A stretch of 64,000 bases of DNA from JAABRB01 sp963735025 (GTDB taxonomy: Bacteria; Pseudomonadota; Gammaproteobacteria; Burkholderiales; SG8-39), in assembly GCA_963735025.1 (NCBI GenBank), contig CAVTJG010000009.1, forward strand, positions 1,550,001 through 1,614,000, written 5' to 3'. Position numbers and translations under genes: made by a program. Positions 31,235-40,441 of this stretch are shown one piece after another. The notes beneath the pieces are model-generated. The model did not search any database. It had not been told where the DNA came from and saw nothing but the letters and a program-made list of their open reading frames with translations. Position 1 is the stretch's first letter. Each line of letters opens with the position of its first letter.

Positions 31235-31587
31235 ACCGATCTCCGCGCGCGCTTCCGGCGAAACAGTCCGCGCATCACGAGCGCTGTCACCGCGATGGTG
31301 ATCGCCGTGCTCGCGACCAGCGCCACGGAAATTGGCAGCCATTCGTCGCGCAGACGTGCGAGATGCGCCATGACACCGACACCCGCGGGCACGAACAGCA
31401 GCGACAGGTGCGAGAGCAGGCCGTTCGCGGTTTCGCGCAACTCGTCGCTCACCGCGCCGCGTGCGACGAGCGTGAGAAAGAGCGCTGCAAATCCGATCAC
31501 GGGGCCCGGGATCGGCAGCGCGAATACCAGTGCGATGACCTCGCCGAGCAGCTGGTAGACGAGCAGGAGCGTGATGGCCGCGAGCAT
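31231..31587 (-). CDS. lrgA: LrgA/CidA family holin-like protein
   Basis: 118-aa membrane protein with four hydrophobic segments. The family sequence LPIPGPVIGFAALFLTL and the HLSLLFVPAGVGVMAH helix are clear. Translationally coupled to lrgB. Upstream lies a 228-bp gap made almost wholly of palindromic repeats. Confidence 0.92.
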   Translation of the reverse strand: MLAAITLLLVYQLLGEVIALVFALPIPGPVIGFAALFLTLVARGAVSDELRETANGLLSHLSLLFVPAGVGVMAHLARLRDEWLPISVALVASTAITIAVTALVMRGLFRRKRARRSV

Positions 31588-31618
31588 GGGTTCAGTTTAT
31601 CGCGTGAGGAAGCAATAT

Positions 31619-31671
31619 GAACCACTCCGTCCGCTTCGCGTCCACCCCTCCTTGTACAGGAGGGGAAAGAT
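31619..31671. repeat. Palindromic repeat A
   Basis: ACCACTCCGTCCGCttcGCG followed by the second hairpin CCCCTCCTTGTACAGGAGGGG. It lies just upstream of lrgA. Confidence 0.85.
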
Positions 31672-31700
31672 CAGACCGAGCCCACCGCAGTTCTCCGCGC

Positions 31701-31809
31701 ACCGGGATGGGGGGTAACAGGGGGAAACCAGGCGGTTTCCCCCTGTTCGTAACCTTCCGCTTTTGCTTTCGAGGAAACCAGGCGGTTTCCTCCTGATCGT
31801 ATCCTTCCA
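31701..31809. repeat. Palindromic repeat B, tandem copies 2 and 3
   Basis: Copy 2 (31701-31758) has arms GGGGGAAACC and GGTTTCCCCC; copy 3 (31771-31809) has GAGGAAACC and GGTTTCCTC. Both end in the constant flank (TGTTCGTAACCTTCC and TGATCGTATCCTTCC). The arms differ from copy 1 in a paired way. The array ends 7 nt before the DUF58 stop codon. Confidence 0.85.
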
Positions 31810-31815
31810 AGCACC

Positions 31816-33162
31816 TTACAACCTGCCGCTGCGCTTGATATCGAGATACCGATTGACTAGAGCGATGGGGAGATTTTCCGGCTCCACGTCGAGGCAGACG
31901 GCGCCGCCTTTCTCGATTCGCTTGAACGCGCGCTCGCGCGCGCCAAGGTAACCTGCCGCAGCGGCGTGCGTGAGCGCGCGCTCGAACGTATCGACGCGCG
32001 CCGCGAGCGCGCGAGTGAGTATGTTCTCGCGCAGCGAGGCGAAGAGCACGAGATGGCGCCGTTGCAACAGCCGGAGCGCCGGTCCCAGGGTGTCGTCGTC
32101 CTCGTCCCGCATGTTCGACAGGATCACGACGAGTGTCCGCTTGCGAAAGCGTTTCATTACTTCGAGAGCGGCCTCGTGATAGTCCGACGCCGCGAGCGAG
32201 GGCTGCAGATCGAACACGCGGTTGAGGATCAGGCTGATCGTGGCCTTCGACTTCCGCGGCGCGAGATGGCGCGGCTCGCCGCCCATCGTCATCAGCCCCA
32301 CCGCATCGCCCTGCCGCAGCGACGCATAGGCGACGAGCAGCGCCGCATTGAGCACGTGATCGAAGTGTGAGATCTCGCCGTCCCGCGCACCCATGCGTCG
32401 CCCGGAATCGATGACAAGCAGCACTTGCTGGTCGCGCTCGTCCTGGTACTCGCGGGAGACGAGCTTCGATGCACGGGCGGTCGCTTTCCAGTCGATCTGC
32501 CGCGGGGAATCTCCCTCGCGATACTCGCGCAGCTGATGGAACTCGAGCCCCTCGCCGCGCCGCCGGCGCTGCAGCACGCCGATCTGCGAGAGCCGGTTGT
32601 CGGTTGCCAGGAGCGCGTACCCGGTAAGCGCCGCGAAGTTCGGGAAAACCTTGACGTCACATTCCTCGGCTAGATAGCGGGTGCGCAGCCAGAGGCCGAG
32701 CGGGGAGGCGATGCGGACCTCCACCTGTCCGAAATGTGCCACTCCGCGCTCCACCGGACGAACTTCGTAACGCAGCTCCGTCCAGCCGCGCGCGGGCAGA
32801 GTCACGCGGCGGGGCAGTCCCGCAGTTTCGAAGCCGGGGGGATGATGATCGAATGCGTCGAGCGTGGTCGAGCGTGTTGCCGGATTCGCGAAGCGCAGCG
32901 ACACCTCGTGGCGCACGCCGAGCGGGAGCGAGTTGGGCACTTCGCGCCGCGCCGCGGGCTCGGGTGTCCGGAGTGCCATGAGTAGGTCCACCAGCGCGAC
33001 CACGGCGATCGAGCCGGCAAGCACGCTCCACATCGGCATCAGCGCGGGCCCGATCGACGCAGCGATTGCCGCGGCGAGGGCGAGGCCGACGAGCCACAGG
33101 AGCCGCGTTGCCGGGACGAGCGGCCGCGCGTGGCGCGTCGGCAATCCGGGGGCGGGCGTCAC
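31816..33162 (-). CDS. DUF58 protein of the MoxR operon
   Basis: 448 aa. Two N-terminal transmembrane helices (about 21-58), an immunoglobulin-like middle region, then the DUF58 signature REYREGDSPRQIDWKATARASKLVSREYQDERDQQ (abridged here to REYREGDSPRQIDWKATAR), followed by a von Willebrand A-like segment with VLLVIDSGRRMG. Last gene of a six-gene, mutually overlapping minus-strand operon. Partners of this kind are thought to be substrates or adaptors of the MoxR AAA+ ATPase in envelope maturation; the exact role is unknown. Confidence 0.92.
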   Translation of the reverse strand: MTPAPGLPTRHARPLVPATRLLWLVGLALAAAIAASIGPALMPMWSVLAGSIAVVALVDLLMALRTPEPAARREVPNSLPLGVRHEVSLRFANPATRSTTLDAFDHHPPGFETAGLPRRVTLPARGWTELRYEVRPVERGVAHFGQVEVRIASPLGLWLRTRYLAEECDVKVFPNFAALTGYALLATDNRLSQIGVLQRRRRGEGLEFHQLREYREGDSPRQIDWKATARASKLVSREYQDERDQQVLLVIDSGRRMGARDGEISHFDHVLNAALLVAYASLRQGDAVGLMTMGGEPRHLAPRKSKATISLILNRVFDLQPSLAASDYHEAALEVMKRFRKRTLVVILSNMRDEDDDTLGPALRLLQRRHLVLFASLRENILTRALAARVDTFERALTHAAAAGYLGARERAFKRIEKGGAVCLDVEPENLPIALVNRYLDIKRSGRL

Positions 33163-34145
33163 GTGCGCGGCGCTTCCACCTGCGCGAGCAGCGATTGCAG
33201 GATCGAGTCGCTGGTGTGGCCTTCGATCTCAAGTTCCGGGGCGGGCAGCAGGCGATGGCGCAATGCTGCAGGCGCGATGCGCTTGACGTCGTCCGGCGTC
33301 GCGAAATCGCGCCCGGCAAGCAGGGCGATGGCGCGCGCGGCGCGCACGAGCGCGATTCCGCCGCGCGGTCCGCAACCCATCGCGACGCCGTTCCAGGTGC
33401 GCGTCGTCCGGACGATGCGCACGGCGTAGTCCGTCACATGGTCGTCTACGGTGACGGCGGCGGCAACGCTTTGCAACGCCAGCACCGTGGCGGGCTTGAT
33501 GATCGGCGCCACCGCATCAACGTTGAGTCGCTCTCCGATTTGACCCGACGTCACGCGCTTCACCATGCGCGCCTCCTCTTCCGCCGGCGGGTAGTCCATG
33601 CGGATCTTGAGGAGGAAACGGTCGAGCTGCGCTTCGGGAAGCGCGTAGGTGCCTTCCTGTTCGATCGGGTTCTGGGTTGCGAGCACCATGAACGGCAGCG
33701 TGAGCGGATGCGGCGCCCCCTCGATCGTGACCTGGCCTTCCTGCATGACCTCGAGGAGCGCGGCCTGGGTCTTCGCGGGCGCGCGGTTGATCTCGTCGGC
33801 GAGCAGCAGATTGGTGAACACCGGCCCGCGGCGGGTCGTGAACTGCCGCGTGCCCTGGTCGTAGAGCGTGTGGCCCGTCACGTCCGCCGGCATGAGGTCG
33901 GGCGTGAACTGGATGCGGCCGAACTGTCCATCGAACGTGCGGGCGAGCGCGCGCACGAGCAGCGTCTTCCCGAGCCCCGGCACGCCCTCGATCAGCACGT
34001 GGCCGCCGGCGAGCAGCGCGGCGAGGGTCTGTTCGACGACTTCGGCCTGTCCGACCACGGCCTTCGCGATCTCCGCGCGCATCGCGGTGAGGGCCTCGAC
34101 TGCCTGGGCAAGGCTGTCTGCCGGAATGCTCGAACGCACAGTCAT
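33159..34145 (-). CDS. MoxR-family AAA+ ATPase
   Basis: 328-aa cytoplasmic chaperone-like ATPase. Walker A is GVPGLGKT (about 54-61), Walker B LLLADEIN (113-120), sensor 1 is in FMVLATQNPIEQEGTY, followed by ALPEAQLDRFLLKI. It overlaps the DUF58 gene and the DUF4350 gene by 4 nt each. A much longer reading of the same frame upstream (to 34994) runs through the DUF4350 gene and is not real. In characterised systems MoxR activates or assembles a partner protein with a metal-binding VWA domain. Confidence 0.95.
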   Translation of the reverse strand: MTVRSSIPADSLAQAVEALTAMRAEIAKAVVGQAEVVEQTLAALLAGGHVLIEGVPGLGKTLLVRALARTFDGQFGRIQFTPDLMPADVTGHTLYDQGTRQFTTRRGPVFTNLLLADEINRAPAKTQAALLEVMQEGQVTIEGAPHPLTLPFMVLATQNPIEQEGTYALPEAQLDRFLLKIRMDYPPAEEEARMVKRVTSGQIGERLNVDAVAPIIKPATVLALQSVAAAVTVDDHVTDYAVRIVRTTRTWNGVAMGCGPRGGIALVRAARAIALLAGRDFATPDDVKRIAPAALRHRLLPAPELEIEGHTSDSILQSLLAQVEAPRT

Positions 34146-35284
34146 GGTTTCTCCTTGGAATCGAGCCGGCGCCCGCGCGCCAGCTGGTCGTGGATGATCT
34201 GCAGAACCCGGATGCAGCGCACGAATTCGGGAATCGTACGCGGAGACTGTCGGACGAGTACCCGCTCCGCGTCCTCCGGCGCCAGTCCGAACGAATTGGC
34301 CAGACGTGCCCGGCGCTCGCCTTGTGTGATCGACGCGAAATCCGGATTGGCCCGGCTCACCCGGCGCAGCGCCGCATCGCGTGCCGCTTCGGCGAGCTCC
34401 GCGCGCTGTCCGGCGTTCCACAGGAACCGGCCGCTTGCGCGCAGGTGATCGAGCAGGCTGCGTCGCGCCCGCTCCGGTTCCGGTGCGATCGGGCCAAACC
34501 GCGGCGCGACGTGCCACAGCCAGAGGATGAGAAACGCGGCCGCTGCTGCCAGGACCGCCGGCGCGTTGGTGCGCAGCCAGCGCGTGAGGGAGAGTCGCTG
34601 CGGATTGTTGAATACGAGCAGGACCGTCGCCGGTCCGGATGCGCCCAGGATCCGCCATCCGAGCTCCGCGTGATCCTGCGCGCCGATCGCGCGATTCTGC
34701 AGGAACGCGAAATCGTTGATCACCGTGACGCGCCCGTCGCCGTACGTGAGCTGGAGCAGCATTGCACCCGCCTGACCGCCTTCGGCAATGCGGGGCGCCT
34801 TCGCCTCCAGCACCTGGCGTGGTGACAGATCTGCCCGCAGTGTGCGTGTCGCGCCCGGCCATGCGATCTCCGCCGGCTTGCGCGGGCCGCTCGTGCGCAC
34901 CGCTTTGCGCGTGACACCCAGCGCATCGAGCAGCGGGTCGGACGTGCCCGTCGGTTCGGCTTCGATGACGAGGTGGCCCCCGTTCGCCGCCCACGCGAGC
35001 AAGCGCGACCGTTCGCGCCGAGCGAGCTCGCCACGCGGCTCCGGCAACAGCAACACGCCCCGCGGCGGAAGTTGTCCGAGCTCGGCCAGGGAGCGCACGT
35101 CGTGCGCCGGCATGCCCATGCGTTCTGCGAGCCGCTCGAGGGCAAGGTACGGATTGCGCCGCGCTTCACCGGACATACCTACCCACTCGCGCGTCGGTGC
35201 CAGATCGAAATTGAGCAGGAACCAGATCGCGCCGAGCCCGGCCACTGTCGTGATGGCAATCGACCAGAGGCCCTCGCGGCTCAT
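34142..35284 (-). CDS. DUF4350 membrane protein of the MoxR operon
   Basis: 380 aa: an N-terminal transmembrane anchor (about 7-26), a periplasmic ThuA/glutamine-amidotransferase-like region with LPPRGVLLLPEPRGELARRER and LLAWAANGGHLVIEAE, a second transmembrane helix (about residues 248-266, VLAAAAAFLILWLWHVAPRF) and a cytoplasmic helical tail. Matches the DUF4350 proteins that usually accompany MoxR-DUF58. Overlaps both neighbours by 4 nt. Confidence 0.85.
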   Translation of the reverse strand: MSREGLWSIAITTVAGLGAIWFLLNFDLAPTREWVGMSGEARRNPYLALERLAERMGMPAHDVRSLAELGQLPPRGVLLLPEPRGELARRERSRLLAWAANGGHLVIEAEPTGTSDPLLDALGVTRKAVRTSGPRKPAEIAWPGATRTLRADLSPRQVLEAKAPRIAEGGQAGAMLLQLTYGDGRVTVINDFAFLQNRAIGAQDHAELGWRILGASGPATVLLVFNNPQRLSLTRWLRTNAPAVLAAAAAFLILWLWHVAPRFGPIAPEPERARRSLLDHLRASGRFLWNAGQRAELAEAARDAALRRVSRANPDFASITQGERRARLANSFGLAPEDAERVLVRQSPRTIPEFVRCIRVLQIIHDQLARGRRLDSKEKP

Positions 35285-36810
35285 GTGGCCGTGGCGGGTG
35301 TGCCGGAACCGCCCGCGTCCGTTTTCCCGGCACCATTCCCGATACTAGTACCGACATTGAAGTGCACGGCCCAGTCGCGCGCGAGATCTGCAGCGTCCTC
35401 GGCCGACGGCAGCCGCCCGGCGTAGGCGGTGGCCAGCCAGACGCCGACCAGACGCTCGAAATACTGTGCGGCTTCGCGGGGAAGCGCACCGCGCGCGGCC
35501 CGCATGCAGTCGCCTTCCGTGTGCGCTTCGGTGAGCTCGACGTGGTGAGCATGGACCAGCGCAGCGAGCGCGCCGCGATAGAGCAGCGAGAGCGCCTCGC
35601 GCAGCCTGCCGCGTGCGACCAGGGCGAGCGCCTCGCTGGATGGATCGTCAGGCAGCGATTCGGGCGTGACATTCAGTCCGAACAGGGCATCGGGCGGTCG
35701 ATAGCGCTCTCCACGATGGTCGAGCAGGAGCGGGAGGTAACGTCGGACGGCGAGCAGCGCGACCACGACCGCCGCGCCGGCCAGCAGCCACATGCCGAAC
35801 TCAGCGAGTTGCCCCAGCAGCGTGCCGAGGTTCGCCCAGAGAGCCGACTCGCCGGCATCCTCGTTCGCGCGCCGAGGCTCTGAGCGGTAACGCAATCGCA
35901 GCGTGTCGCGCCACTCCTGGAATTCGGGATCTTTGAGCACCTCGACGATCTGCTGGCGTGCCGCTTCCGGAGGTTGCGCGCGTTGCGCCCGCGCGTCGCC
36001 GGCGCCGCACGCGAGCACGAATGCCAGGGCAAGGCATGCGAGGGGCGCGAACGCGCGTGCCGGAGGGCGGGTGTGATGTTGCGCGAGCCGGCGCAGCGCC
36101 AGCTCCAGGTCCCAGCCTTCCAGGATCGCGCGCCGATTGAGGTAAAGCGCGAACCCGGCGGCAACGTACAGCGGCTCGATCACCGCAACGGCAATGAGGT
36201 AGCCCACGCTGTCCGTGATCGACCAGCCCGGCGTCCCGTCCCGCCACCAGGCGAGCATATCGACACCGGCCTCGCCGGCTGCCGGGAGCAGGAGGGCACC
36301 CAGCGCGGCGAGCGAGAACATCACGACGATCTCGAAATTCATGCAGACGAAAGTGAGACCCACCGCGTGCCCGCGCATCCGGCGTCCCAGGATCACACGG
36401 CGCTCCCGCGCGGCGCGCCCCCGGCTTTTTTCGAGCTGCCAGACCGGCAGGACGAGCGAGCGCGCAAGGTTGAAGCGATGCACGGTCAGGCTCGCGAGCA
36501 GACCCGGCGAGAGGATGTCGCGCGCTGCCGCCAGCGTCGTGCGCACGTTCGGGACCTCGCCAAACACCGCCCGGCTCACGACATGCAGCGCGATGCGGTC
36601 GAACAGCGGCTTCAGCCACCACGTGAGCAGCGCGGCGAGCCAGAGGCGCTCCTCGAAAACCAGGTGCAGAGCGACGGCGACCGGCATGAAGACCGCAAGG
36701 AACGCGGCGTAGATCGCCGCACCCCACTGGCGCGTCATGACGAACCCGAGATCGACCGCCTCCCACGGCTGCCGCGGCCGCAGCGCCACGCCGACGCGCT
36801 CAAGCTCCAC
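35281..36810 (-). CDS. DUF4129-containing membrane protein of the MoxR operon
   Basis: 509 aa. The N-terminal half contains about five hydrophobic segments. The central part has an exported linker (ARAQRAQPPEAARQQIVEVL), another transmembrane helix near 330-350, and a C-terminal DUF4129 domain (ALVARGRLREALSLLYRGAL, HTEGDCMRAARG, YFERLVGVWLATAYAGRLPS). Overlaps the DUF4350 gene by 4 nt and the SpoIIM-like gene by 11 nt. Role inferred only from the operon. Confidence 0.85.
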   Translation of the reverse strand: MELERVGVALRPRQPWEAVDLGFVMTRQWGAAIYAAFLAVFMPVAVALHLVFEERLWLAALLTWWLKPLFDRIALHVVSRAVFGEVPNVRTTLAAARDILSPGLLASLTVHRFNLARSLVLPVWQLEKSRGRAARERRVILGRRMRGHAVGLTFVCMNFEIVVMFSLAALGALLLPAAGEAGVDMLAWWRDGTPGWSITDSVGYLIAVAVIEPLYVAAGFALYLNRRAILEGWDLELALRRLAQHHTRPPARAFAPLACLALAFVLACGAGDARAQRAQPPEAARQQIVEVLKDPEFQEWRDTLRLRYRSEPRRANEDAGESALWANLGTLLGQLAEFGMWLLAGAAVVVALLAVRRYLPLLLDHRGERYRPPDALFGLNVTPESLPDDPSSEALALVARGRLREALSLLYRGALAALVHAHHVELTEAHTEGDCMRAARGALPREAAQYFERLVGVWLATAYAGRLPSAEDAADLARDWAVHFNVGTSIGNGAGKTDAGGSGTPATAT

Positions 36811-37813
36811 GGCCGCGCCCCACGAACAGGAAATAGGTCAGCACGAAAGTCCACATGATCGCGCCGACGGCATACTTCGTCGCAGGCGGGAAGAGGGTGA
36901 GCGGCGACCAGAACGCCTCGATGAATGCGGCGATCAGAAACATCGTCGCCGCACCGTAGACGAGGCGTATCGCGCCATGCGCCGCGCCGACGAGCGCGGC
37001 CCGGCGCGTCAAGTTGCCGGGCGCGATCAGCGCCGCGCCGAGCTTGAGACCGGATGCCCCGGAGATCGCGATCGCCGTGAGCTCCATCGCGCTGTGACCG
37101 GACACGAACGACCAGAACGGCGTGCCGAATCCGGATTGCGTGAGATGGCCGGCGATCGCGCCGATCTGCATGCCGTTCGACACGAGGTAGAAAACGGTAC
37201 CCAGGCCGAACAGCAGGCCGGTCGCGAAGCACTGGAACCCGATCCGTACATTGTTCCAGATGTAGTACGCGAACATCATCACGTCGGTGTCGGCGGCGCG
37301 CATGCCGAGCCGCGGGTTTGCGGGGTCGTACATCTCCTGGATGCGTCCGACCGTGCGCGGCGAAAGCAGGTAGTAGACGAAATCGGGGTACGCCTGCAAC
37401 AGTGCGCCGATCGCGATCAGCGGTCCGAAGAAAAGTGCCGCGGCGATCGTCACCACTGGCCACTCGGCGCGCACCCGCCGGGGGAAATCTTCGAGGAAGA
37501 ATCGGGCGATGCGGCTGCGCCGATGACTGCGTGCGCCATAGAGAAGATGATGTCCGCGCAAAGCGAGGTGATTGAGCCGGTCGACCAGCTCCGGGCTGTA
37601 CGCGCGGTCGCGGGCAAGCGCGAGATGCTGGCACAGTCGCCGGTAAGCGTGCGGGATCTCCGCGTCGGGCAGTGTCGCTGACTCTGCATTTCCGGGACCC
37701 CGTCGTCCGTCTTGACGCTTGCCGCGGCGCTGCGGGCTTTCCCGCCGGTCGAGCCACTGGGCGAAGTTCGCCCAGTCCTGGGCGTAGCGCGCTTCGAACA
37801 CGGCCTGCCTCAC
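36800..37813 (-). CDS. SpoIIM/DUF95-family membrane protein of the MoxR operon
   Basis: 337 aa. A soluble N-terminal region (RRLCQHLALARDRAYSPELVDRLNHLALRGHHLLYG) is followed by five or six membrane helices with the SpoIIM-type motif YYIWNNVRIGFQCFATGLLFGLGTVF and VSGHSAMELTAIAISGASG. Despite the family name it does not imply sporulation; this organism is Gram-negative. Overlaps both neighbours (4 nt with RDD, 11 nt with DUF4129). Confidence 0.88.
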   Translation of the reverse strand: MRQAVFEARYAQDWANFAQWLDRRESPQRRGKRQDGRRGPGNAESATLPDAEIPHAYRRLCQHLALARDRAYSPELVDRLNHLALRGHHLLYGARSHRRSRIARFFLEDFPRRVRAEWPVVTIAAALFFGPLIAIGALLQAYPDFVYYLLSPRTVGRIQEMYDPANPRLGMRAADTDVMMFAYYIWNNVRIGFQCFATGLLFGLGTVFYLVSNGMQIGAIAGHLTQSGFGTPFWSFVSGHSAMELTAIAISGASGLKLGAALIAPGNLTRRAALVGAAHGAIRLVYGAATMFLIAAFIEAFWSPLTLFPPATKYAVGAIMWTFVLTYFLFVGRGRGA

Positions 37814-38487
37814 CGGCGCCCCACGAGAAAATTGGCCATGCGCACGAGTCGTCCGGCCGCGTCGAGACCTCCGCCGACCAGCGGCTGCGCGAGCTCCGCG
37901 AGCTCTTCGGCGCGCTCGGCGGTGAGTCCGGTCGATCGCTCGGCGAATTCGAGCACCGCGCGTTGCTCGGCGACCGTCAACGGGAAGGGCGGTGCGAGTG
38001 GCATGGCGGGAGGCACGGCGGAGCCGCGCGGCGCAGCGTCGCGATAGACTACCAGGGTGTTCGCGGCAAGATCACCGAGTCGCTTGAAATCGCGGTTGAC
38101 GAGCATCGTCGCCAGCCCGAACCCGTAGAAGAACGGGAGGAAGTCGACGGCCCGCAGGAGGTTGCGCGCAAGCGCCGCCGGCCAGCGCACCGGTGTGCCG
38201 TCGTCGTTCAGCACGGCGATGCCGAGCGACTTCTTGCCCGGTGTCTGGCCGCTCCAGTACACCTCGCACCACGCCGGAAACAGCCACTCCAGCAGGAACC
38301 ACGTGAGCAGGAATGCCGCCTGCCCGACTTTCCCGAGTGGCCCGACCGCGATCGCCAGGAGGAGCAGCACGCCCACCCTGATCGCGAAATCGATCAGCCA
38401 CGCGAGCGCGCGCGGCACAGGTCCGGCCAGCCTGAGCGTGAGCTCGATGCCCTCCGGGGTGGCGATGCGGCGCGCGGTGTCGAGCAA
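37810..38487 (-). CDS. RDD-family membrane protein
   Basis: 225 aa with the RDD signature: LAWLIDFAIRVG near residue 30, the YWSGQTPGKKSLGIAVLNDDG loop, and RDFKRLGDLAANTLVVYRD. A TTG start (38485-38487) gives the conserved N-terminus TARRIATPEGIELTLRLAGP; no better ATG is present. First gene of the coupled MoxR operon and 28 nt after the BPSS1780-like gene. Confidence 0.87.
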   Translation of the reverse strand: MLDTARRIATPEGIELTLRLAGPVPRALAWLIDFAIRVGVLLLLAIAVGPLGKVGQAAFLLTWFLLEWLFPAWCEVYWSGQTPGKKSLGIAVLNDDGTPVRWPAALARNLLRAVDFLPFFYGFGLATMLVNRDFKRLGDLAANTLVVYRDAAPRGSAVPPAMPLAPPFPLTVAEQRAVLEFAERSTGLTAERAEELAELAQPLVGGGLDAAGRLVRMANFLVGRR

Positions 38488-38515
38488 GCGGCCCCGTACT
38501 GACGAAAGATCCGCG

Positions 38516-39286
38516 CTACTGCGCGTAGAAGATGTCGCGGTAGCCGGTGTATACCGAGGCGATGAATACGGGTCCGAGCACCAGCCATCCGAGCATGACC
38601 GGTATCGACGCCACGATCGCCAGCACGAATCCCAGGATGCCGTACACCAGGAACGGCATGATGTTCTTCAGGCAGGCGAGGAAGCTCGCTTTCAGGGCGG
38701 CAGCAACGTCCATCCCGTTCAGCGTGATCAGCGCCGGGGCGAACCAGATCGCCATGTAGATCGGGATGCCGAGCGCGAGTCCGATCAGCCCCGCCAGCGC
38801 CGCGCTGGCCGCGCTGGCGGCGTGGTCGGCGCCCGCCGTCCGCAAGGCGAATACGCTGCCTCCGACCAGCAGGAAGATGACCAGCATCACCAGCAGCCAC
38901 GCGCCGATGTTGAAGAGGCCCACCAAGATGAGCTTCCCGGCGTGCTCGCGAAAGCCGGCAAAGATGTGCCCGATCTCGAGCGCGCCGCCCTCCTCGATCG
39001 CGCGACAGCCGATCATCAATCCCCCGATGAAGACCGGCCCGATCAGCGCCACGAGGAGATTGACAAGCGGAATGATGCCGAGCACGACCATCAGCGCGAT
39101 CATGATGATCACCACCAGGATCCACATGCCGGGCTGCTGCTTGAACAGGCCCCAGCCCGCGCCGATCCAGGACCAGCCGTTGCCTGCCGGGACGGTCTGC
39201 CCGTCCGGAATGAAGTTGCCTTCGATCGGTGCACCCGGCGTGTCTGCGACATGCGCCTTGGGCGCTGCGTAGGGATCGGTTGCCAT
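38516..39286 (-). CDS. BPSS1780-like polytopic membrane protein
   Basis: 256 aa from ATG 39284-39286 with GGGGAG 7-12 nt upstream. A Pro-rich cytoplasmic N-terminus (MATDPYAAPKAHV) precedes about six hydrophobic helices; GWGLFKQQPGMWI and GCRAIEEGGALEIGHIFAGF are typical of this betaproteobacterial family. Probably co-transcribed with the MoxR operon. Function unknown. Confidence 0.85.
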   Translation of the reverse strand: MATDPYAAPKAHVADTPGAPIEGNFIPDGQTVPAGNGWSWIGAGWGLFKQQPGMWILVVIIMIALMVVLGIIPLVNLLVALIGPVFIGGLMIGCRAIEEGGALEIGHIFAGFREHAGKLILVGLFNIGAWLLVMLVIFLLVGGSVFALRTAGADHAASAASAALAGLIGLALGIPIYMAIWFAPALITLNGMDVAAALKASFLACLKNIMPFLVYGILGFVLAIVASIPVMLGWLVLGPVFIASVYTGYRDIFYAQ

Positions 39287-39449
39287 GTTGTTCTCCCCTT
39301 TCGGCCCGCGCAGGATGCGCGCGTTCCGTAGAGTAGAGGACGCCCGGGCGCCGGGCAAGCGTTGCGGCGCGCGCATGCCAGTCAATCCGCCGTCATTCGT
39401 GGTAAAAGACCGGCTCCGAATCAGTCACCCGCGTTCCACACCGGACGCA

Positions 39450-40322
39450 ATGAGCGATAGTCGAATGAGATTCCCAACGTTCCTGCTGGCTGCGGCGATC
39501 GCGTGCACTCAGTTTGCGGTACTCCAAATTGCATTTCCCGAGCCGGCCGCGGCGCAATCTACGGTCGGAGTCATCGAAGTTGTCACCGCAGGCGATGCCG
39601 AGGCGGTCGAGCGGTTGCTCAAGGCCGGCGGCGATCCGAACGCGCGCGCGCCGGACGGCGACACCGGATTGCACATCGCCGCCGGGCGCGGTCAGGTCGT
39701 CATGATCAAGGTGCTGCTCGAGCGCAATGCCGACGTGAACGCGCGGGGGAACGGGGGCGCCACCCCGCTGCACCGCGCGGCCGCCGCGGGTAATACCAAC
39801 ACGGTGGCGCTGTTGCTGGCGCGCGGCGCAACCGTCGATGCGCGCGATCTGAGCGGCCAGACCCCGCTCTATGTCGCGAGCGAGCACGGACACACGAATA
39901 CGGCGCGGCTGCTGCTCGACCATCGTGCGAGTCCGGATGCGCGCACGACGAACGGCGAGGTCCCGCTGCACGCAGCGGCGATGGAGGGCAACGGTCCGCT
40001 CATCGATGCGCTCCTGGCAGGCAAAGCGAACCCGAACCTCGTCAACCGGGATGGCGAGGCGCCGCTGTTCTGGGCGGCCGCGACCGGCACGATCGACGCG
40101 ACACGCAGACTGCTCGACCATGGCGCAGACCCGAACGCGCGCGACAAGCGGGGCAATACGGCGCTGCACGGGGCGGCCGACGGAGGGCACGTCGAGGTGG
40201 TCCTGCTGCTTCTCTCACGCAAGGCCAACCCGTCGGTCAAGAATGCAGACGGGCTGACACCCGCCGATATCGCGCGCGGCCGGGGATATGACCAGGTCGT
40301 CAAGGCGCTCGGCGCGCGCTAG
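39450..40322 (+). CDS. Exported ankyrin-repeat protein
   Basis: 290 aa with a signal peptide ending EPAAAQ and about eight ankyrin repeats filling the rest (repeat consensus DG-TPLH-AA--G----V-LLL--GA-PNAR). The last repeat ends ADIARGRGYDQVVKALGAR. The start codon at 39450 has no strong ribosome site; ATG 39465 is the alternative. Ankyrin stacks bind protein partners; none can be named here. A REP doublet follows. Confidence 0.9.
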   Translation: MSDSRMRFPTFLLAAAIACTQFAVLQIAFPEPAAAQSTVGVIEVVTAGDAEAVERLLKAGGDPNARAPDGDTGLHIAAGRGQVVMIKVLLERNADVNARGNGGATPLHRAAAAGNTNTVALLLARGATVDARDLSGQTPLYVASEHGHTNTARLLLDHRASPDARTTNGEVPLHAAAMEGNGPLIDALLAGKANPNLVNRDGEAPLFWAAATGTIDATRRLLDHGADPNARDKRGNTALHGAADGGHVEVVLLLLSRKANPSVKNADGLTPADIARGRGYDQVVKALGAR

Positions 40323-40340
40323 GAACTCTCCCAAAAAGGT

Positions 40341-40418
40341 CGTCATTCCCGCGTATGCGGGAATCCAGGCGAGGCTCGTTCAGATGAAAAGTGGATCCCC
40401 GCGTTCGCGGAGATGACG
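40341..40418. repeat. Inverted doublet of GTCATTCCCGCG-type REP elements
   Basis: Copy at 40341-40368 (CGTCATTCCCGCG..GCGGGAATCCAG) and an inverted copy at 40391-40418 (GTGGATCCCCGCG..GCGGAGATGACG), ending 24 nt before the SDR start codon. Confidence 0.88.
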
Positions 40419-40441
40419 TGAATCGGTACCCAGGTGACCAG

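Noticed and set aside
33159..34994. A 611-aa version of the MoxR protein
   Set aside because: The extra N-terminal part is a shadow of the DUF4350 gene; the conserved protein starts at 34145 with a 4-nt overlap.
36800..37813. A sporulation function from the SpoIIM name
   Set aside because: The family is widespread in non-sporulating bacteria and here sits in a MoxR operon.
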